A stretch of 64,000 nucleotides of DNA. Origin: Ochotona curzoniae (Eukaryota; Chordata; Mammalia; Lagomorpha; Ochotonidae). This document shows, piece by piece, positions 1 to 11,839 of the stretch; within the stretch, counting starts at the first letter, position 1; every line of letters begins with the position of its first letter. The notes below the pieces were generated by a model, which searched no databases, was not told the DNA's origin, and worked only from the letters and a program-made list of their open reading frames with translations. The stretch spans positions 42,899,001 through 42,963,000 of the forward strand of contig NW_024465885.1 in assembly GCF_017591425.1 (NCBI RefSeq), read 5' to 3'. The position numbers and the translations under genes were made by a program.

Positions 1-1380
1 TCAAGGACTGTCAGTTGAGGCAAACAGGAAGCTCCAAGGACATCTGATGTCAGTCTCCCAAGGGCTGCCACAGGCAGGTTAGAACAACCCAAGGTCAAGG
101 CCTCACAACTCTGAGGCTTGAAGTCCAAAGTCCGACTCAGCTGCACAGTGGACCTTCTGCTCCTTCCTGATCCTTGCAGCTTCTGGCAGCTCTAAGCATG
201 GCTTGGCTGGGCCAGCTCAACTCCAGGCTCTGCCTCCACCTGTATGTTGCCGTTTGCTTATGTTCTCTGTGGTTTTGCAAGACTCTTAACTGCCCCAATA
301 CAGTAGTAGGTCTTTATTGTGATTGCTTCTGCAGTGACTCTTTCTCCCAGTAGGGTCACACTAACGGGAAGGACTTCAGTGCACCTTTTTTATGTGGTGG
401 GGGAGACCCAGAACACTTCGGGTGAGATGCCTGGGCCCTGTACGTTACATGGAACAAACAGCACAATTTGCCTCCCTGATTTCCTCCTTCTTGCTCCCAC
501 CTCCTGTGCCCTGCCTTCCTCTCTCTCCTCTCTCTGTCCCTCTTTCGATTTCCCCAACCCCACGCTGTCCTCTGCTCCATCTGTCCCCTGCCTATCTCCT
601 TAGAAGACACCTGTGCTATATGCAGATGAGGACTGTCAGGTGGCCCCAGATGACCCTGGCAGGTTGGCTGCTGTCAGGCCCTTGTGGGGAAGGGAGAAAA
701 GGCCAGCCTCCTGCATCTGAATACGGTTCTGCTTTGCCAGTCCTGTCTCCACTGCTGCTTTTAGCAGCTGCATAGCTTGTGGGGCCACTGCCCCAGCCCT
801 CACGCTGTCATTCAGCCCTGCAGGCGGTGCCTGGCTCCCCTCCCCACTGTCACGGGACACACACCGCCCTGCTCTGCTGACATTGGAAAGCCTCTGTCTG
901 GACAGAGAGGACAGTGCTGCAGTTTCCATGGAAACCTGAGTGCCTGTAGCAACTCTGATGGGGGATGTTGGTTCTCACTGGACAGGCCCTGGTTGAGATC
1001 AGCCCTTCCACAGCCTGGAGCTAAGGGGGATGCCACTCATGCCCCCTCTCTGGAGCTCAACTAACTTCTCCCAGGTTTAGGGGGCTTTCCCAGGGTGGCT
1101 ACCTAGTGCTGTGGGGGCTGAGGTGGGGCAAGGACACAAGCACCAGCTCACAGTTCATCACATCATTACTCCTACTGCACCTAACAACTTTTTATCATGT
1201 ACACGTCGTGGTCCCCCAAAGCACATGAGAGTTAAGTTTGAGCCCACTCTTTCTTGTTGACCATCTGCCCACACAGCACCTGTTTCCCCGTTAACCAATG
1301 CCATCAACTCCTTTTCCCCACAAGGCTTCTTATATCCAGGAAGTTGGACCAGAATGCTTTTTTAAAAAATATCTTCAAAA
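1..1380. other. Unique sequence, no gene recognised
   Basis: No repeat family, splice-bounded exon or conserved protein was recognised here. Short open frames occur on both strands, but they overlap one another and have low-complexity compositions such as a Pro/Leu/Ser-rich stretch over a pyrimidine-rich tract near 480-600. I treat them as chance frames. Confidence 0.5.
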
Positions 1381-1497
1381 ATTTGGAAACAATTGTTTCA
1401 TCCACTCTCCCCATTCCTTAACTCTTCCCAACCTAATCAGTGGTCCACATGGGCATGCGTCCTTTCTATGTAAACATCATCATAAATAAAGTACATT
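1381..1497 (+). mobile_element. 5'-truncated 3' end of the unclassified GC-rich tandem-repeat element (copy 3)
   Basis: This stretch aligns along its length with the unique 3' ends of the two long elements that end at 32549 and about 46860. Shared landmarks in the same order are tttggaaacaat, catccact, cctaatcagt, cacatgggcat, ctatgtaaacatcatca and a terminal aataaa. Only the last ~115 bp of the element is present, followed by an A/T-rich tail. That is the pattern expected from 5'-truncated retrotransposition. No clear TSD was seen. Confidence 0.7.
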
Positions 1498-2462
1498 AAA
1501 TATATATGTAAATATATATAAACCTGGACTGTCCAACAGTAAAGAGAAAAGCCATCAACTTGGGATGACTCCTCCAGAGAGCGACCTTAGAGGGAGGTGT
1601 GGTATGGGGGTGTTTGAATAAGAAATCCTATGGGCTATGACCTTATCTTTCAGATTTTTAGGGCAATTTCTGATTTAATATTAGGATACCGTGGCCCAGT
1701 TGCCGTAACCGTATTTGGAAATGTGTGTGTCTCAGGGTTTTTGCTGAGAACTGTGGCCACAATCCCTTCGGGCCACACAGCTGACTGTCCTGTTACGGCA
1801 GTTTGCCTTTCTGGTCCCCTGACTGTCAAGCCAGGGGTGGGTGTAGCCCCAGAGGAGCGAGGCCCATGGCCTTGGAGCCCTCCCTTCGCTGCTCTCCCTG
1901 CCTGGCTGTTTCTATTCTAAGACTTGTACTGAGCTGCACTTGTCTGTTGAGAAGCTTTTTTTCTTTCTTTTTTTTTTTTTCTGGAAAAATTAAGCTCCTT
2001 TAGAGATTAAAGTTTGGTTCCCTCAGCTTCCTTAGGAATTCATAAGTGTGGAAATTGGGCCATCTGGACATGATTTTTCTATTTGCTAAGCAGACGGCAG
2101 CCTCAGGCAGGGTCAAGGTGTCTCTCCCTCTGTGCCCCCCCGCTGGGGCCCCCTGGTCTTAGGGGACACTCCTCTGCACTTGCTTTCCTCCCAGGACAAG
2201 GACACCTGCCCTGTTACCCAACCAGACTAAGCCACACTGACTCTGTCCGTGTTTATCACTCATTTGTGCCCCTGGCCTCCTGGGGGCCTCCTGCCTCCTG
2301 CTCTGGCCCCCGCCCCCGCCATGCACACACACACTGGAACACATGGTAATCAAGGACAAGGGCATTTTGTTGGGCCAAGGAACTAACTTTTTCTGGTCTG
2401 TCTTCTGAGGCTTCAGGTTTTGAGACTGTCCTAGATGGTATTTTTAATTAAAACTAATAGCT
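1498..2462. other. Unique sequence, no gene recognised
   Basis: Nothing recognisable apart from a pure T run at about 1967-1980. No conserved coding frame was seen. Confidence 0.45.
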
Positions 2463-2797
2463 GGGGCTGGTGCTGTAGCTCAACAGGTTAATCCTGTCTG
2501 TAAGCACCAGCATCCCGTATAGACCCCAGTTCATGTCTCAGCTGCTCCATTTCCCAGGCAGCACCCTGGTTGTGGCCTGAGAAACCACTGCAGGATGGCC
2601 ATCATCCTTGGGACCCTGCACCCACGTGGGAGATCTTGAAGAGACTCCTGGCATCAGATCAGCTCAGCTCTGGCCGTTGTGGCCATCTGAGGAGTGAACT
2701 AGTAGATGAAAGACATTCTCTCTCTGCTTCTCCTTCTCTCTGAATATCTTACTTTTAAATAAAAATAAATAAACATTTTCTTTAAAAAAAAAAAAAA
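2463..2797 (+). mobile_element. CSINE (lagomorph C repeat), diverged
   Basis: The order of landmarks fits a full-length CSINE: 5' head ggggctggtgctgtagctca, central ttgggaccctgcacccacgtggg, and 3' region ending in aaataaaaataaat then a 14-A run. Many substitutions show it is older than the copies at 27795 or 38343. The TSD is not clear. Confidence 0.88.
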
Positions 2798-3656
2798 CAG
2801 CTACTGGCCCCTCCTGGAGGCAGCAATTCATCCCATCCCTCCAATGACATCAAATGTGACATGTGACTTATGTAACTCCTAGGAAAAAGCTTTAAGGGTC
2901 AGTGTGGGGTTTGCCAGCGGTGTGTTCCCTTCTACAGAGGGTCCAGGGCTCAGAAGGGGACTGTGTCAGTAGCTTGGATGGCAGGAAGCAGGCACCTACC
3001 AGGTGTACAGTATCTGCTTGATAAACTCCTGTGGCTGGAAGTCATTGTGGGTTGAGTATGACTGTGGTGAGGGCCAGTTCCAGAATTCAGGGGCTTCTTT
3101 CTCCTTTCAGTTTGGCTTGGCAGGTGCATGGAAGGTCTGTCCCATCAGAAGATGGCACGGATGCTTAGTTCATGACCACTCTAGGGGTCAGAAAGCATCC
3201 CTTCACTCCCTGCCCTCTGATCTCTGGCCTTGGGGTAAACTTGATGCCGTCTGTGTCCACTTGTGCTGCGATTTGTGCCCAGTCTGCTCTGAGGCAGGAT
3301 GCAGCCTCTTTCTCCGGCCCCGGCAAGGGCTCAGTACCATGCCAGACCCACCGAGCAAGGCTCATTACCATGCCAGACCCAGCGAGCAAGTTGGATTTTA
3401 CCAAAGACTTCCCAGCAGACAGAGTGAGGAGCTTGAGTTCACATCCTCCATGCCAACTGCCCATTCATATCCAGCAGTTCTGACTCAGCAGGACCTGGAG
3501 TCAGAAACATCTGAGCAGAAACAATGTCAGCGCTACCACCTCCAAGGCAACTTTCGCTCCTAGAAACCTGAGGCGCCTGTGCAAAATCAAGCTAAGCAAG
3601 AAGACAGTATCCCATACTCAGTATGCTAAAATCATCACCGCTCTGCTGGGGCTTAG
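2798..3656. other. Unique sequence, no gene recognised
   Basis: A 186-codon plus-strand frame (3003-3563) is open but shows no recognisable domain. It overlaps an alternative 103-codon frame and carries an imperfect direct repeat (ccatgccagaccca, about 3339 and 3369). I do not call it a gene. Confidence 0.4.
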
Positions 3657-3671
3657 AAATCTTCACCAGAG

Positions 3672-3988
3672 GGTCCAGAACGGTAGCCTACTGGCTGAGG
3701 TCCTTGCCTTGTATGCACCAGGAACCAGCTTATGTCCTGGGTACCTGATGTCCTGTTCAGCTTCCTGCTTGTGGCCTGGGAAAGTAGTGGAGGATTGCTG
3801 AAAGCCTTGGGGCCCTGCACCTGCATGGGATACCTGGAAGAAGCTTCTGCTTAGATTGGCTCCGCTCTGGCCATTGCGGCCACTTGGGGAATGAACCAGC
3901 AGATGGAAGATCTTGCTGTCTCTACTTCTCTCTGTGGATCTGCCTTTCCAATAAAATAAAGAAGTCCTGGAAAAAAAGAGAGAGAAAG
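3672..3988 (+). mobile_element. CSINE with 15-bp target-site duplication
   Basis: Full-length CSINE with the tail ctttccaataaaataaag followed by an A/G-rich end. The TSD aaatcttcaccagag at 3657-3671 reappears as aaatattcaccagag at 3989-4003 with one mismatch, which fixes both boundaries and shows L1-type insertion. Confidence 0.93.
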
Positions 3989-4003
3989 AAATATTCACCA
4001 GAG

Positions 4004-5275
4004 AAGCTTGCTTGCTCCGTCTCTTCCTCTGCACTGTCTTGCTCGTGGACGGGACTTCCTTTTACCCCTCCTTTCCAGCCGCTGGGGGTCCAGTGTCCAC
4101 TCTACTCCCACCTTTAATGATCCCTGTGGACTTGGGAACCTGAGCTTTGTACTCTCTCCTGTTTCCGTCATCTCTATCTCCCTCTTCATCTCTATCACTC
4201 TCTCATCTCTAGCTCTACCTTCTCAAATCTCTATCTTCTCTCTCTCTATGTATACGTATATATCATATATATCTATATTTATGCGTATATACATACATCA
4301 GTCTCACTGGTCCTCCTTGCACAGAGTGGTCTGGGAGCACTGGAACACCCTGTCTGTGAGGAAGAGATGGCCTTGAGGAGTTACATCCCTTGGCACCCAT
4401 GCCCTCTCTTTTCTGCTGCTGCAGGTGGCTAGACAAGAACCAGGTTCTCTGCTGAAGGAAGGATGCCGCCAACTTCTTCTTCATCATCAGTGAGTTGAAG
4501 TCAGGATCGTATCCATACCTGGAATGTGTACGTTTTAGGACTTGTAGAGGAACATCTGGCTAAAGGCCTTTCTGGACAATAGAAAATTCCAGTTCCCTGA
4601 GGCCAGTCAGTGAAGATCTGTTCAGGCTTTAGAGCCAGGCCCCTTGGGTCAATGACAGCAAGGATATTATTTGGGAGACCAGCACTGACTGCAATAATCA
4701 TATTCACCCCCTCTTTTTTTGAGTAACTGTGTCACAATTTTGACTTATTTCAGTCCTGTGTTCCATTAAGACCTCCAGCTCTTCCTCATGGGCCAACTAT
4801 GTTCTGACGAAACTGTGTTGAGTGGCCCAGGAGGCCCAGAGGATGGGGGTGGAACCTAGAGCTGGCCATTTCTCCCCAGGATTCACCCCCAGCAGCCTGG
4901 CTCTTGGGTCTCATGAAGCTCCACAGCCTCTCGTTAAGGGTCTAACCTTCTAGCTTCAAAACAAGACATGGCCTCTCTCCCTAATACCTCTTGTCTTTTA
5001 TAGGGGGAGAGACTGTTCTGGGTTTATTCCACCACACCTATGGGCGCCCCTAGGATGCTGCTGGCTCCTCAAAAGCCGGAGGGTTAATTTAGCTAATGCT
5101 TAGCGTCCAAGGCAGCAGATGTTGGTAAGGCTGCCAGTGGCAAGAGATAATGCCTGCTATTGGTCTGGATCTGGTGTCTCTTGGCCTGTTTCCATGCCCA
5201 CTTTCTCACCCTCCCAGGAAGCCCATTTAAGCCTTCTTCTAGCACTCCTGGTCAGTCTACTTTCTGTAGCTAGAA
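4004..5275. other. Unique sequence with a pyrimidine-rich tract
   Basis: Contains a TC-rich low-complexity stretch (about 4155-4245) that runs into a TA-rich stretch (4246-4295). No gene or interspersed repeat was recognised. Confidence 0.45.
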
Positions 5276-5602
5276 CAAAATGTTGGAGACTGATTCATAA
5301 GGAAATGGAGGTTTATTGGGCTTACAGTTTTTCAGACTGGGCTGTCAAGAAGCATGGTGCCAACCCATGATTGGCATCTGTTGAAGGCTTCTCACTACTT
5401 TATAATAACCCAAGAGGAACTTCTCCAGCTTATTTCAGCTAATTGCTGAAATGTTGAGGTCAAACAGCCCCATAAATGGATTTCTGATGGAGGCTGGTCA
5501 CCACAGGCATGGAGGTGCAGATCACATGATGGGGCAGGAAGGGAGAGAGGAAGAATTGAGACTTAACGCAAGTGATAAACCTCTGGCAAGAACTAGCTCC
5601 TC

Positions 5603-6285
5603 GGGCCTGGCACAGTAGTGTAATGGTTAAGGTCCTTGCCTTGAATGCGTCAGGATCCCATATGGGCTCCGGTTCTAATCCTGGCAGCTCCACTTCCCAT
5701 CCAGCTCCCTGCTTGTGGCCTGGGAAGGCAGTTGAGGATGGCCCAAAGCTTTGGGACCCTGCACCCACGTGGGAGACCCAGAAAGAAGTTTCTGGCTCCT
5801 GGCTTTGAATCGGCTCAGCACTGGCCATTGCGCTCACTTGAGGAGTGAATCAATGGATGGGAGATTTTCCTCTCTGTCTCTCCTCCTCTCTGTACATCTG
5901 CCTTTCCAATAAAAATAATAAAATAAATCTTTAAAAAAAGATGTATTTATTTTATTGGAAAGGCGGATATACAGAGAGAGGAGAGACAGAGAGGAAGATC
6001 TTCCATCCGATGATTCACTCCCCAAGTGAGCCGCAACGGCAAATGCTATGCCGATCCGAAGCCAGGAGCCTCTTCTGGGTCTCCCACGCAGGTGCAGGAT
6101 CCCAAAGCTTTGGGCTGTCCTCGACTGCTTTCCCAGGCCACAGGCAGGGAGCTGGATGGGAAGTGGAGCAGCCAGGATTAGAACCGGCGCCCATATGGGA
6201 TTCCGAGCGTGCAAGGCGAGGACCTTAACCACTGTGCCACTGCACCAGGCCCAAATAAATAAATCTTAAAAAAAGAAAAAAAAAA
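5603..6285 (+). mobile_element. CSINE (outer), interrupted in its A-rich tail by an inverted CSINE
   Basis: The SINE body runs 5603-5940 and its displaced tail resumes at 6253-6285. The TSD aagaactagctcctc is identical at 5588-5602 and 6286-6300 and brackets the whole block, so this was the first insertion. The head keeps recognisable Pol III A-box (cacagtagtgtaatgg) and B-box (ggttctaatcc) regions of its tRNA ancestor. Confidence 0.95.
5941..6252 (-). mobile_element. CSINE (inner), inserted tail-to-tail into the outer SINE's tail
   Basis: Reverse-oriented, nearly consensus CSINE ending at its 5' head (tgcaccaggccc). Its own TSD is aaataaatctttaaaaaaag at 5921-5940 and aaataaatcttaaaaaaag at 6257-6275, i.e. 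the tail of the outer SINE. The two SINEs form a ~310-bp near-palindrome with about 15 bp between arms. Confidence 0.94.
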
Positions 6286-6570
6286 AAGAACTAGCTCCTC
6301 AGGGCCTGCATGCAACTAACAATCCAAATACCTTGCGCTAGCCCCACCTCTCAGAGCCCACTATTAGACCAAGTCTTCAGCCTTCACCCATCACCTCTTG
6401 ACCTTGAGAAATCAGAGGTGAGTTCTGGAAAGACAAATCTTGCTCAGCCTCATAACAGCCTTCTCACTTCATCCCGTCATGGAGACCAAGTGTGCTAGTG
6501 CTAGTCCTTCCTCCTCTTGTAAATCCACTGATGCCCACACTCACTTCATCGAACCCTAATTACCCCTAAC

Positions 6571-6572
6571 TA

Positions 6573-6605
<33 letters not shown>
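6571..6605. repeat. (CA)n microsatellite
   Basis: An uninterrupted CA run of about 13-15 units, preceded by tacacacata, lying within the split MaLR LTR. Confidence 0.95.
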
Positions 6606-6662
6606 TTGAGCCCCACCTCCAAATGCCATTCACAAGTGGCTTAGGAGGTCAAAGCCTGATGA

Positions 6663-6981
6663 ACTTTTTCTTTTAGTTTTTATTGGAAAGGCAGATTTAT
6701 AGAGAGAAGGAGAAACAGAAAAATCTTCCATCCACTGGCTCATTCCCCAAATGATCACAACGGCCAGATCTGAGCTAACTCAAAACCAGGAGCAAGGAGC
6801 TTCTTCCAGTTTTCCCATGTGGATACAGGTTCTCAAGGATCTGGGCCATCCTCTGCTGCTTTCCTAGGCCACAAGCAGGAAGCTGGATGGGAAATAGAGC
6901 AATGGGTACACGAACCAGTGCCCATATGGGATGTTGGCACTTAGAGGTGGAAGCCTCTTGAGCCAGTTGAGCCTACGCACC
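6663..6981 (-). mobile_element. CSINE, reverse orientation
   Basis: Begins with the tail complement (tttttattggaaaggcagat) and proceeds through ggccacaagcaggaagctgg and gtgcccatatgggatgttgg to the head near 6981. It is moderately diverged and no clear TSD was seen. Confidence 0.88.
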
Positions 6982-7897
6982 ATTTTGAGAGAAACATTTA
7001 AGCTGCAGCAGCACCCAAGCACATTACCGGGCAGCCTACAGAACAAAGTCTATGATAGCAAACCAGATTTGAAAGAGGATCTGCCCTATCCAATACAATG
7101 GATTCCAGCTCCCATGGCCTGCACTGAGAAGATCCCGTGGCAAAACAAGTCGGAAATTGTTGTAAGAGATTACCCACTTCCTTCCCACACTGCATTTCCT
7201 CTCCTTCAGTAATCCTCAGCCAAGCAACGGCCGGGCAGTGGCCCCACTCCTGCACATGTCGTCCAGGGTCTGCACCCTAGGAAAAGACCTTAGGTCCGCT
7301 GGCTTCCATTTTTGTCTCACGGAAGCATCATCTCAGCATGAAGGAGTTCTCTACAGCACATTCTGGATCGGGCCAGCGAAGAGGGCCTCAGGCCACTCTA
7401 TTTGTTCTTAACATTAATTCATTAGGACCTGTGCTCCCTTCCAGAATCAAATCTGCTGTCCTGAAGTGTCCTCCCATGGCCCAAGTACCCCTTGCCAATT
7501 GACACAATCAAAGCTGCTTCCCTCTCCCTATGACCGCCCTTTAGCATTGAGAAGCAGCTGTACCTTCTTTAGTGCTGAACTAAATATAACTGATTCCTTT
7601 GTCAGTTTTTCCTCCATGGTGATTTACAGTTCCTGGCCACTCTGAAGGTATGAGTGGGAGGAGTCTTGCCATCCATGCTGCTCCTGTTGGAGGTAGACTA
7701 GGTGACCCCTCGGGGAGAATGGGCCATTCCTGTCTGGAGTTGCCAAGGAGGTGGGCTGCGCTGATTTCCCTTAGGGGCTGGGTTGACCTGTGGGCTCTCT
7801 TTGATTTTTCCTCACATCATCGGTTGCCAGTTATATTTTCCCCACACTTGAAGCTTGACAAACAGATAAAAACTTAAAAAAAAAAAAAAAAGGTCTT
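6982..7897. other. Unique sequence, no gene recognised
   Basis: No conserved coding frame or repeat family was recognised. It ends in a 16-A run at about 7876-7891, just before a SINE. Confidence 0.45.
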
Positions 7898-7903
7898 AAT
7901 TCA

Positions 7904-8258
7904 GGGACCTGGCGCAATGGCTCAATTGGCTAATCCTCTACTTGCAAGTGTTGGAATCCTGTATGGGTCCCAATTTGTGTCGCAGTTGCACCACTTCCCA
8001 GCCAGCTCCCTGCCTGTGGCCTGGAAAAACAGTCGAGAATGGTCAATATCCTTGGAACCATGCACCCACGTGGGAGACCTGGAAGAGGCTTCTGGCTCCT
8101 GGTTTAGCCAGCTTAGCTCCAGCCATTGCACCCATATGAGGAGTGAGCCAGCAGATGGAAGATCTTTCCTCTGTCTCTCCTTTTCTCTGAAAGTCTGCCT
8201 TGTCAATAAAAATCAATAAATTTTTTAAAGTGATTTTTAAAAATAAATTTAAAATTCA
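7904..8258 (+). mobile_element. CSINE with short target-site duplication
   Basis: Full-length element from gggacctggcgcaatggctc to a long A/T-rich tail. The 8-bp aattcagg occurs at 7898-7905 and 8259-8266 and is the likely TSD, overlapping the first bases of the head by two. Confidence 0.88.
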
Positions 8259-8266
8259 AATTCAGG

Positions 8267-8720
8267 CATTTATATTGATTAGTAGTTAAGTTCATCTTAA
8301 CTGCTTCAAGAGAAAATTCTAGTCAAATTCAATATGTCTGGCATTATTTTATCTTTTCCATTTTATGTTATTGTCAGATCTGAAAATCTGCCTTATTCAT
8401 TTGTCCATGAAAAGTGCTGAAAAGGAATCTTGCTAGGGAGAAGGCATGCTTCCATTGAAGAGGTGTCATGCAGTGCTGGTCAGCTGCAAATTCTAAGCAG
8501 ATGGCTTGGAAATTAGTTAGCAAAAGGGTGATAAGCTCCTTGTCAGCTGATTGCCTAGTTAATTCAATCATCTACACCTGGGCAGAGTGAGAGTCTGCCT
8601 TACTCAGAAAGGTACTGGTAGCTTCTGCCAGATGGCGTTGTGGAAATCAAATTACATCAAGGATCAGTCTCTGAATATCCTTAAAACAATCACAATGAAG
8701 TTGATGTGCATTTTCTAAAG
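8267..8720. other. Unique sequence, no gene recognised
   Basis: AT-rich sequence with a 65-codon minus-strand frame (8374-8571) that I cannot match to any protein family. Confidence 0.4.
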
Positions 8721-9051
8721 GATGTGTTTATTTCTACTTGAAATAAATCAGAGAGTTAGAGAGACAGAGAGAGACAAAGAGAGAGAGAGGAGAGATATTT
8801 TCCATTTTCTGACTCATGCCCCAAATGGCCACAATGTCCAGAGGTAGGTAGGCTTAAAGCCAGGAGCCAGGAACTTCTTTCAGGTCTCCCACATGGGTGC
8901 AGGGTTCCAGAGACGGGTCATCCTCCACTGCTTTACCAGGCAGACAGGGAGTTGGACTGGATGTGGAGCAGCCAGGACTAGGACTGTTGCCCATATGAGA
9001 TGTTGGCACTGCAAGAAGAGGATTAGCTCGCTATGCCACCCTGCTGGTCCC
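8721..9051 (-). mobile_element. CSINE, reverse orientation, with GA-rich 3' region
   Basis: The tail complement leads into an expanded GA-rich tract (8757-8800), then ccccaaatggccacaatg, ggtctcccacatgggtgcag and cccatatgagatgttggcac. The GA tract is longer than in neighbouring copies and has probably expanded as a microsatellite. Confidence 0.88.
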
Positions 9052-11213
9052 AGGTGTGCTTCTTTAGAGTGTATGCTCACTCCCAGTCACCACTGAATTT
9101 GCAAATGTGCACACACCATCTGTTTCCAGCTCAAATCTAACAGCAGCGTCTTACTGCCTGGATTTGTTGGTAGAGTTAGAGGAAGTCATGTGCCACAGCT
9201 GGGAGAATCAGAGTCAGTCCAGAAACCTTGGCTGGAACTCTCAAGTAAGTTCTTCTTTCCAATGCAGTTGCTACACATGGAGAATGGGGGAATTCAGAAC
9301 TTCCCACATTCAGAGGGCTTGTCTGTGAATCAGGTCTAAAGAGAAACTAGCAGAAGGTGAAGATGGGTGGCTGCTAAGTTCTCACGACCCCCTTTGACAC
9401 CCTGATCTAAATGTCTCTGAAAATAGAACCTCATTTATTTTTCTTTTCAGCTACAAGAACCAATAAATTCTTCAATTTCCCCTGAAACACCCAACTTCTT
9501 GAAATTTGTCTGTACCATTTTTATTTCTAATTCTCCATCCCAAATATATACATGAAGGCTACAACTGTCCTTCTGAATGGGGCTTTAGCTGTATGTCCAT
9601 AAGATTCAATGGACCTTCAGTCCAGAATACTGTCTAATATCCCCTGTGGCATTTTTATTGGCCTTAATTATCACTTAGAAGTGCACTGGTGATTTTCAAG
9701 CATCGGAGTCTCTTAAAGTTATTTTTTATTATTGTTTCCATCCCCACCACTGTGTAAATGTGTGCATGGGGTCACATTCCCTGGAAAGTCGTCCTCAAAT
9801 ATCAAGGAGAACTCCACAGAGGTTTCCTCCTCACATCCGTCCGTGAGTAAGCTCTTGCCCTTCACCTGTTACAAATGTTCAGGGTCAGATGTCATCTAGT
9901 CAGTTTTTTTCTGGGAGTGGGGCTCCGGAGTTGTCAACTATCTACTCTGCAAATGCCAAGATCCAGACCTCTGGCTGAGTGAGGCATGTGCTCTGATTGT
10001 CCACACCACTTCCCAGCTCGGCTGTCCATCTGAATGACACTCAAGGACTTTGGGCATTGTGTTCCTCTTATCTACTATTGTGGAGCTTCCTACGTGACAT
10101 TTCACTACCACGTCATGACAGCTGTGTTTGTGACTTTCTCCTCCATGCAGAAACCAAAGAAAGAATTTTTGTTTGTTTGTTTGTTATACCAAAGAAAGTT
10201 TTAACCTCAGGGCTTTGTCTCCTGCTTCAACATTTGCACATCAGTTGGTGGAAAAACAAAAGCCTCTGTCCCAAGCTTCCTTCCTGTAGCTCCCAGGCTT
10301 TGGAGGTCAGTCTCTGCAGCGGAAGTACTTCTCATGGCAGCCTTCAGGTGTGGCAGATGTTGCACTCAGGGATCAGTTCAGCAGGTGAGAGAGGCCTTTC
10401 TAGAACCGTGCGCTGAGTCAAACACTGTTGGGACCCATGTCATCCAGACCTTTAATCTGACTCCAGCAATGGCCTTCGTCCTGTTCATTTTCATCTTCCT
10501 TGTTTGATAGGAATCAAATTCTCCCTCTTTCTTCTCCTGCAACAAGTGGGCCACTGTGGAGGGGAGTGCAGACTATGGCATAATCAATGACCACTAATTT
10601 AAAGGGGACACGAGGGTAACCCCTGTTCTTGGTGCACAACTTCTCCCGCTACCCCATGCAGTCACTACAGTCACTCTTGCTGCAATTCCCAGAAAATCCT
10701 GGACAGCAGGTTCCGGGAAAGAGCTAACACTCAACAGCCAGGTGGAGTTGTTTAGCTCAAAAGATGCTCCACCAAGCAGTGTCTTATCCCTCCCTCTCCT
10801 CCTCCTCATCCGCCCCATCTCCATCCTTTTAGCTTTGACTGTTGCCATGGCCTCCCAAGTGGTGTCTAAATTTCCATCCTGATTTCCTCCAGGGTCTTCT
10901 CTACATAGAAATTAGAATTTTTCCAAACTGGAAATTATTCAAGCTAATGTAATTCATCCTCTCACCTACTATGTTCTGCTGCATTTCCCACTGCTGGTGA
11001 TGAAACACAACAGCGCTTGCCATGCTGCACAGGTCCCTGTGGGCTCTCCAAGCCCTGCTGCCTCACTCCCCACCCATCCTCCCTCACTCTCCTGTGGATG
11101 GTGCCTTCTGAAGCTTCCTGCAGGTCTCTCAGTCCCTTCTTGCTTAGGCACTTTGTACCTGCCATGATCAGGTGTGCATTCAGCTCACTCCTTCACTTCA
11201 AACGGATCCCTGC
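9052..11213. other. Unique sequence, no gene recognised
   Basis: Contains a short (TTTG)n run at about 10166-10183. A 139-codon plus-strand frame (9997-10416) runs through that microsatellite and has no recognisable domain. No other feature was supported. Confidence 0.45.
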
Positions 11214-11229
11214 AAATGCCAACATTTTA

Positions 11230-11536
11230 TTTATTTAAGTTTTTTTTTTTTTATTTCTGCCGGAAAGGCAAAATTTAAAGACAGAAGTAACAACAGAGAG
11301 AAAAATCTTACATCCACTGCTTCACTCCCCAAGTGGCCACAATGGCTAGAGCTGAACTAATCTGTAACGAGGAGCCAGGAGCTTATTCTAGGTCTCTCAA
11401 GTGGGTGCAGGGTCCTAAAGCTTTGGACTATCCTCCACTACTTTCCCAGGCCATAAGCAAGGAACTGGACTGGTGCCCACTTGGGATTCTCGGCTTACAA
11501 AGCAAAATTTAGCCACTGAACCATCGTGCTGGGACC
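11230..11536 (-). mobile_element. CSINE, reverse orientation, with 16-bp TSD
   Basis: The TSD is aaatgccaacatttta (11214-11229) and aaatgtcagcatttta (11537-11552), with two mismatches. The element starts with its tail complement and ends at the head complement ccatcgtgctgggacc. It lacks a segment between the 'aagcaaggaactgg' region and the 'gtgcccacttggga' region. Confidence 0.92.
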
Positions 11537-11839
11537 AAATGTCAGCATTTTAGAGAGGTGTTACCTTGCCTCCCTCCACGCCCATCCCCATGGAAAATGG
11601 AGCCCTGAGCATTCACTGGCTCCATATTCTGGGTCTTTTTGGATGCCACTGAGGTTTAATCCACGTGGTCATGTTCATCCTTTTTCAGTGTACATTCTCC
11701 CGAGTGGTGAGCCAAACATGCCATTGTCCCACCATCCTGCAATGAATCAGACTACGTTCATTAAGCAGAGCTTCCCTGCTCCTTTTGTCCTGTCTCCTCT
11801 TGTCCTTGAAAGTAAGTCCTTGTAAACCATGAGCCTGAT

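Larger units (their letters stand above)
5276..6662 (-). mobile_element. MaLR-type LTR, antisense, split by CSINE insertions
   Basis: The left part (5276-5587) has the antisense MaLR pattern: ggaggtttattgggcttaca, then gactgggctgtcaagaagcatggtgcca, then ataacccaag. The right part (6301-6662) continues with tcatcgaaccctaattacccc and gccccacctccaaatgcc, broken by a CA microsatellite. A TSD-flanked pair of SINEs (5603-6285) sits inside. No internal retroviral coding region was seen. The family name is by pattern recall only. Confidence 0.5.

Noticed and set aside
3003..3563. 186-codon plus-strand open frame
   Set aside because: No recognisable domain, overlapping open frames, an imperfect internal repeat, and no splice or promoter context.
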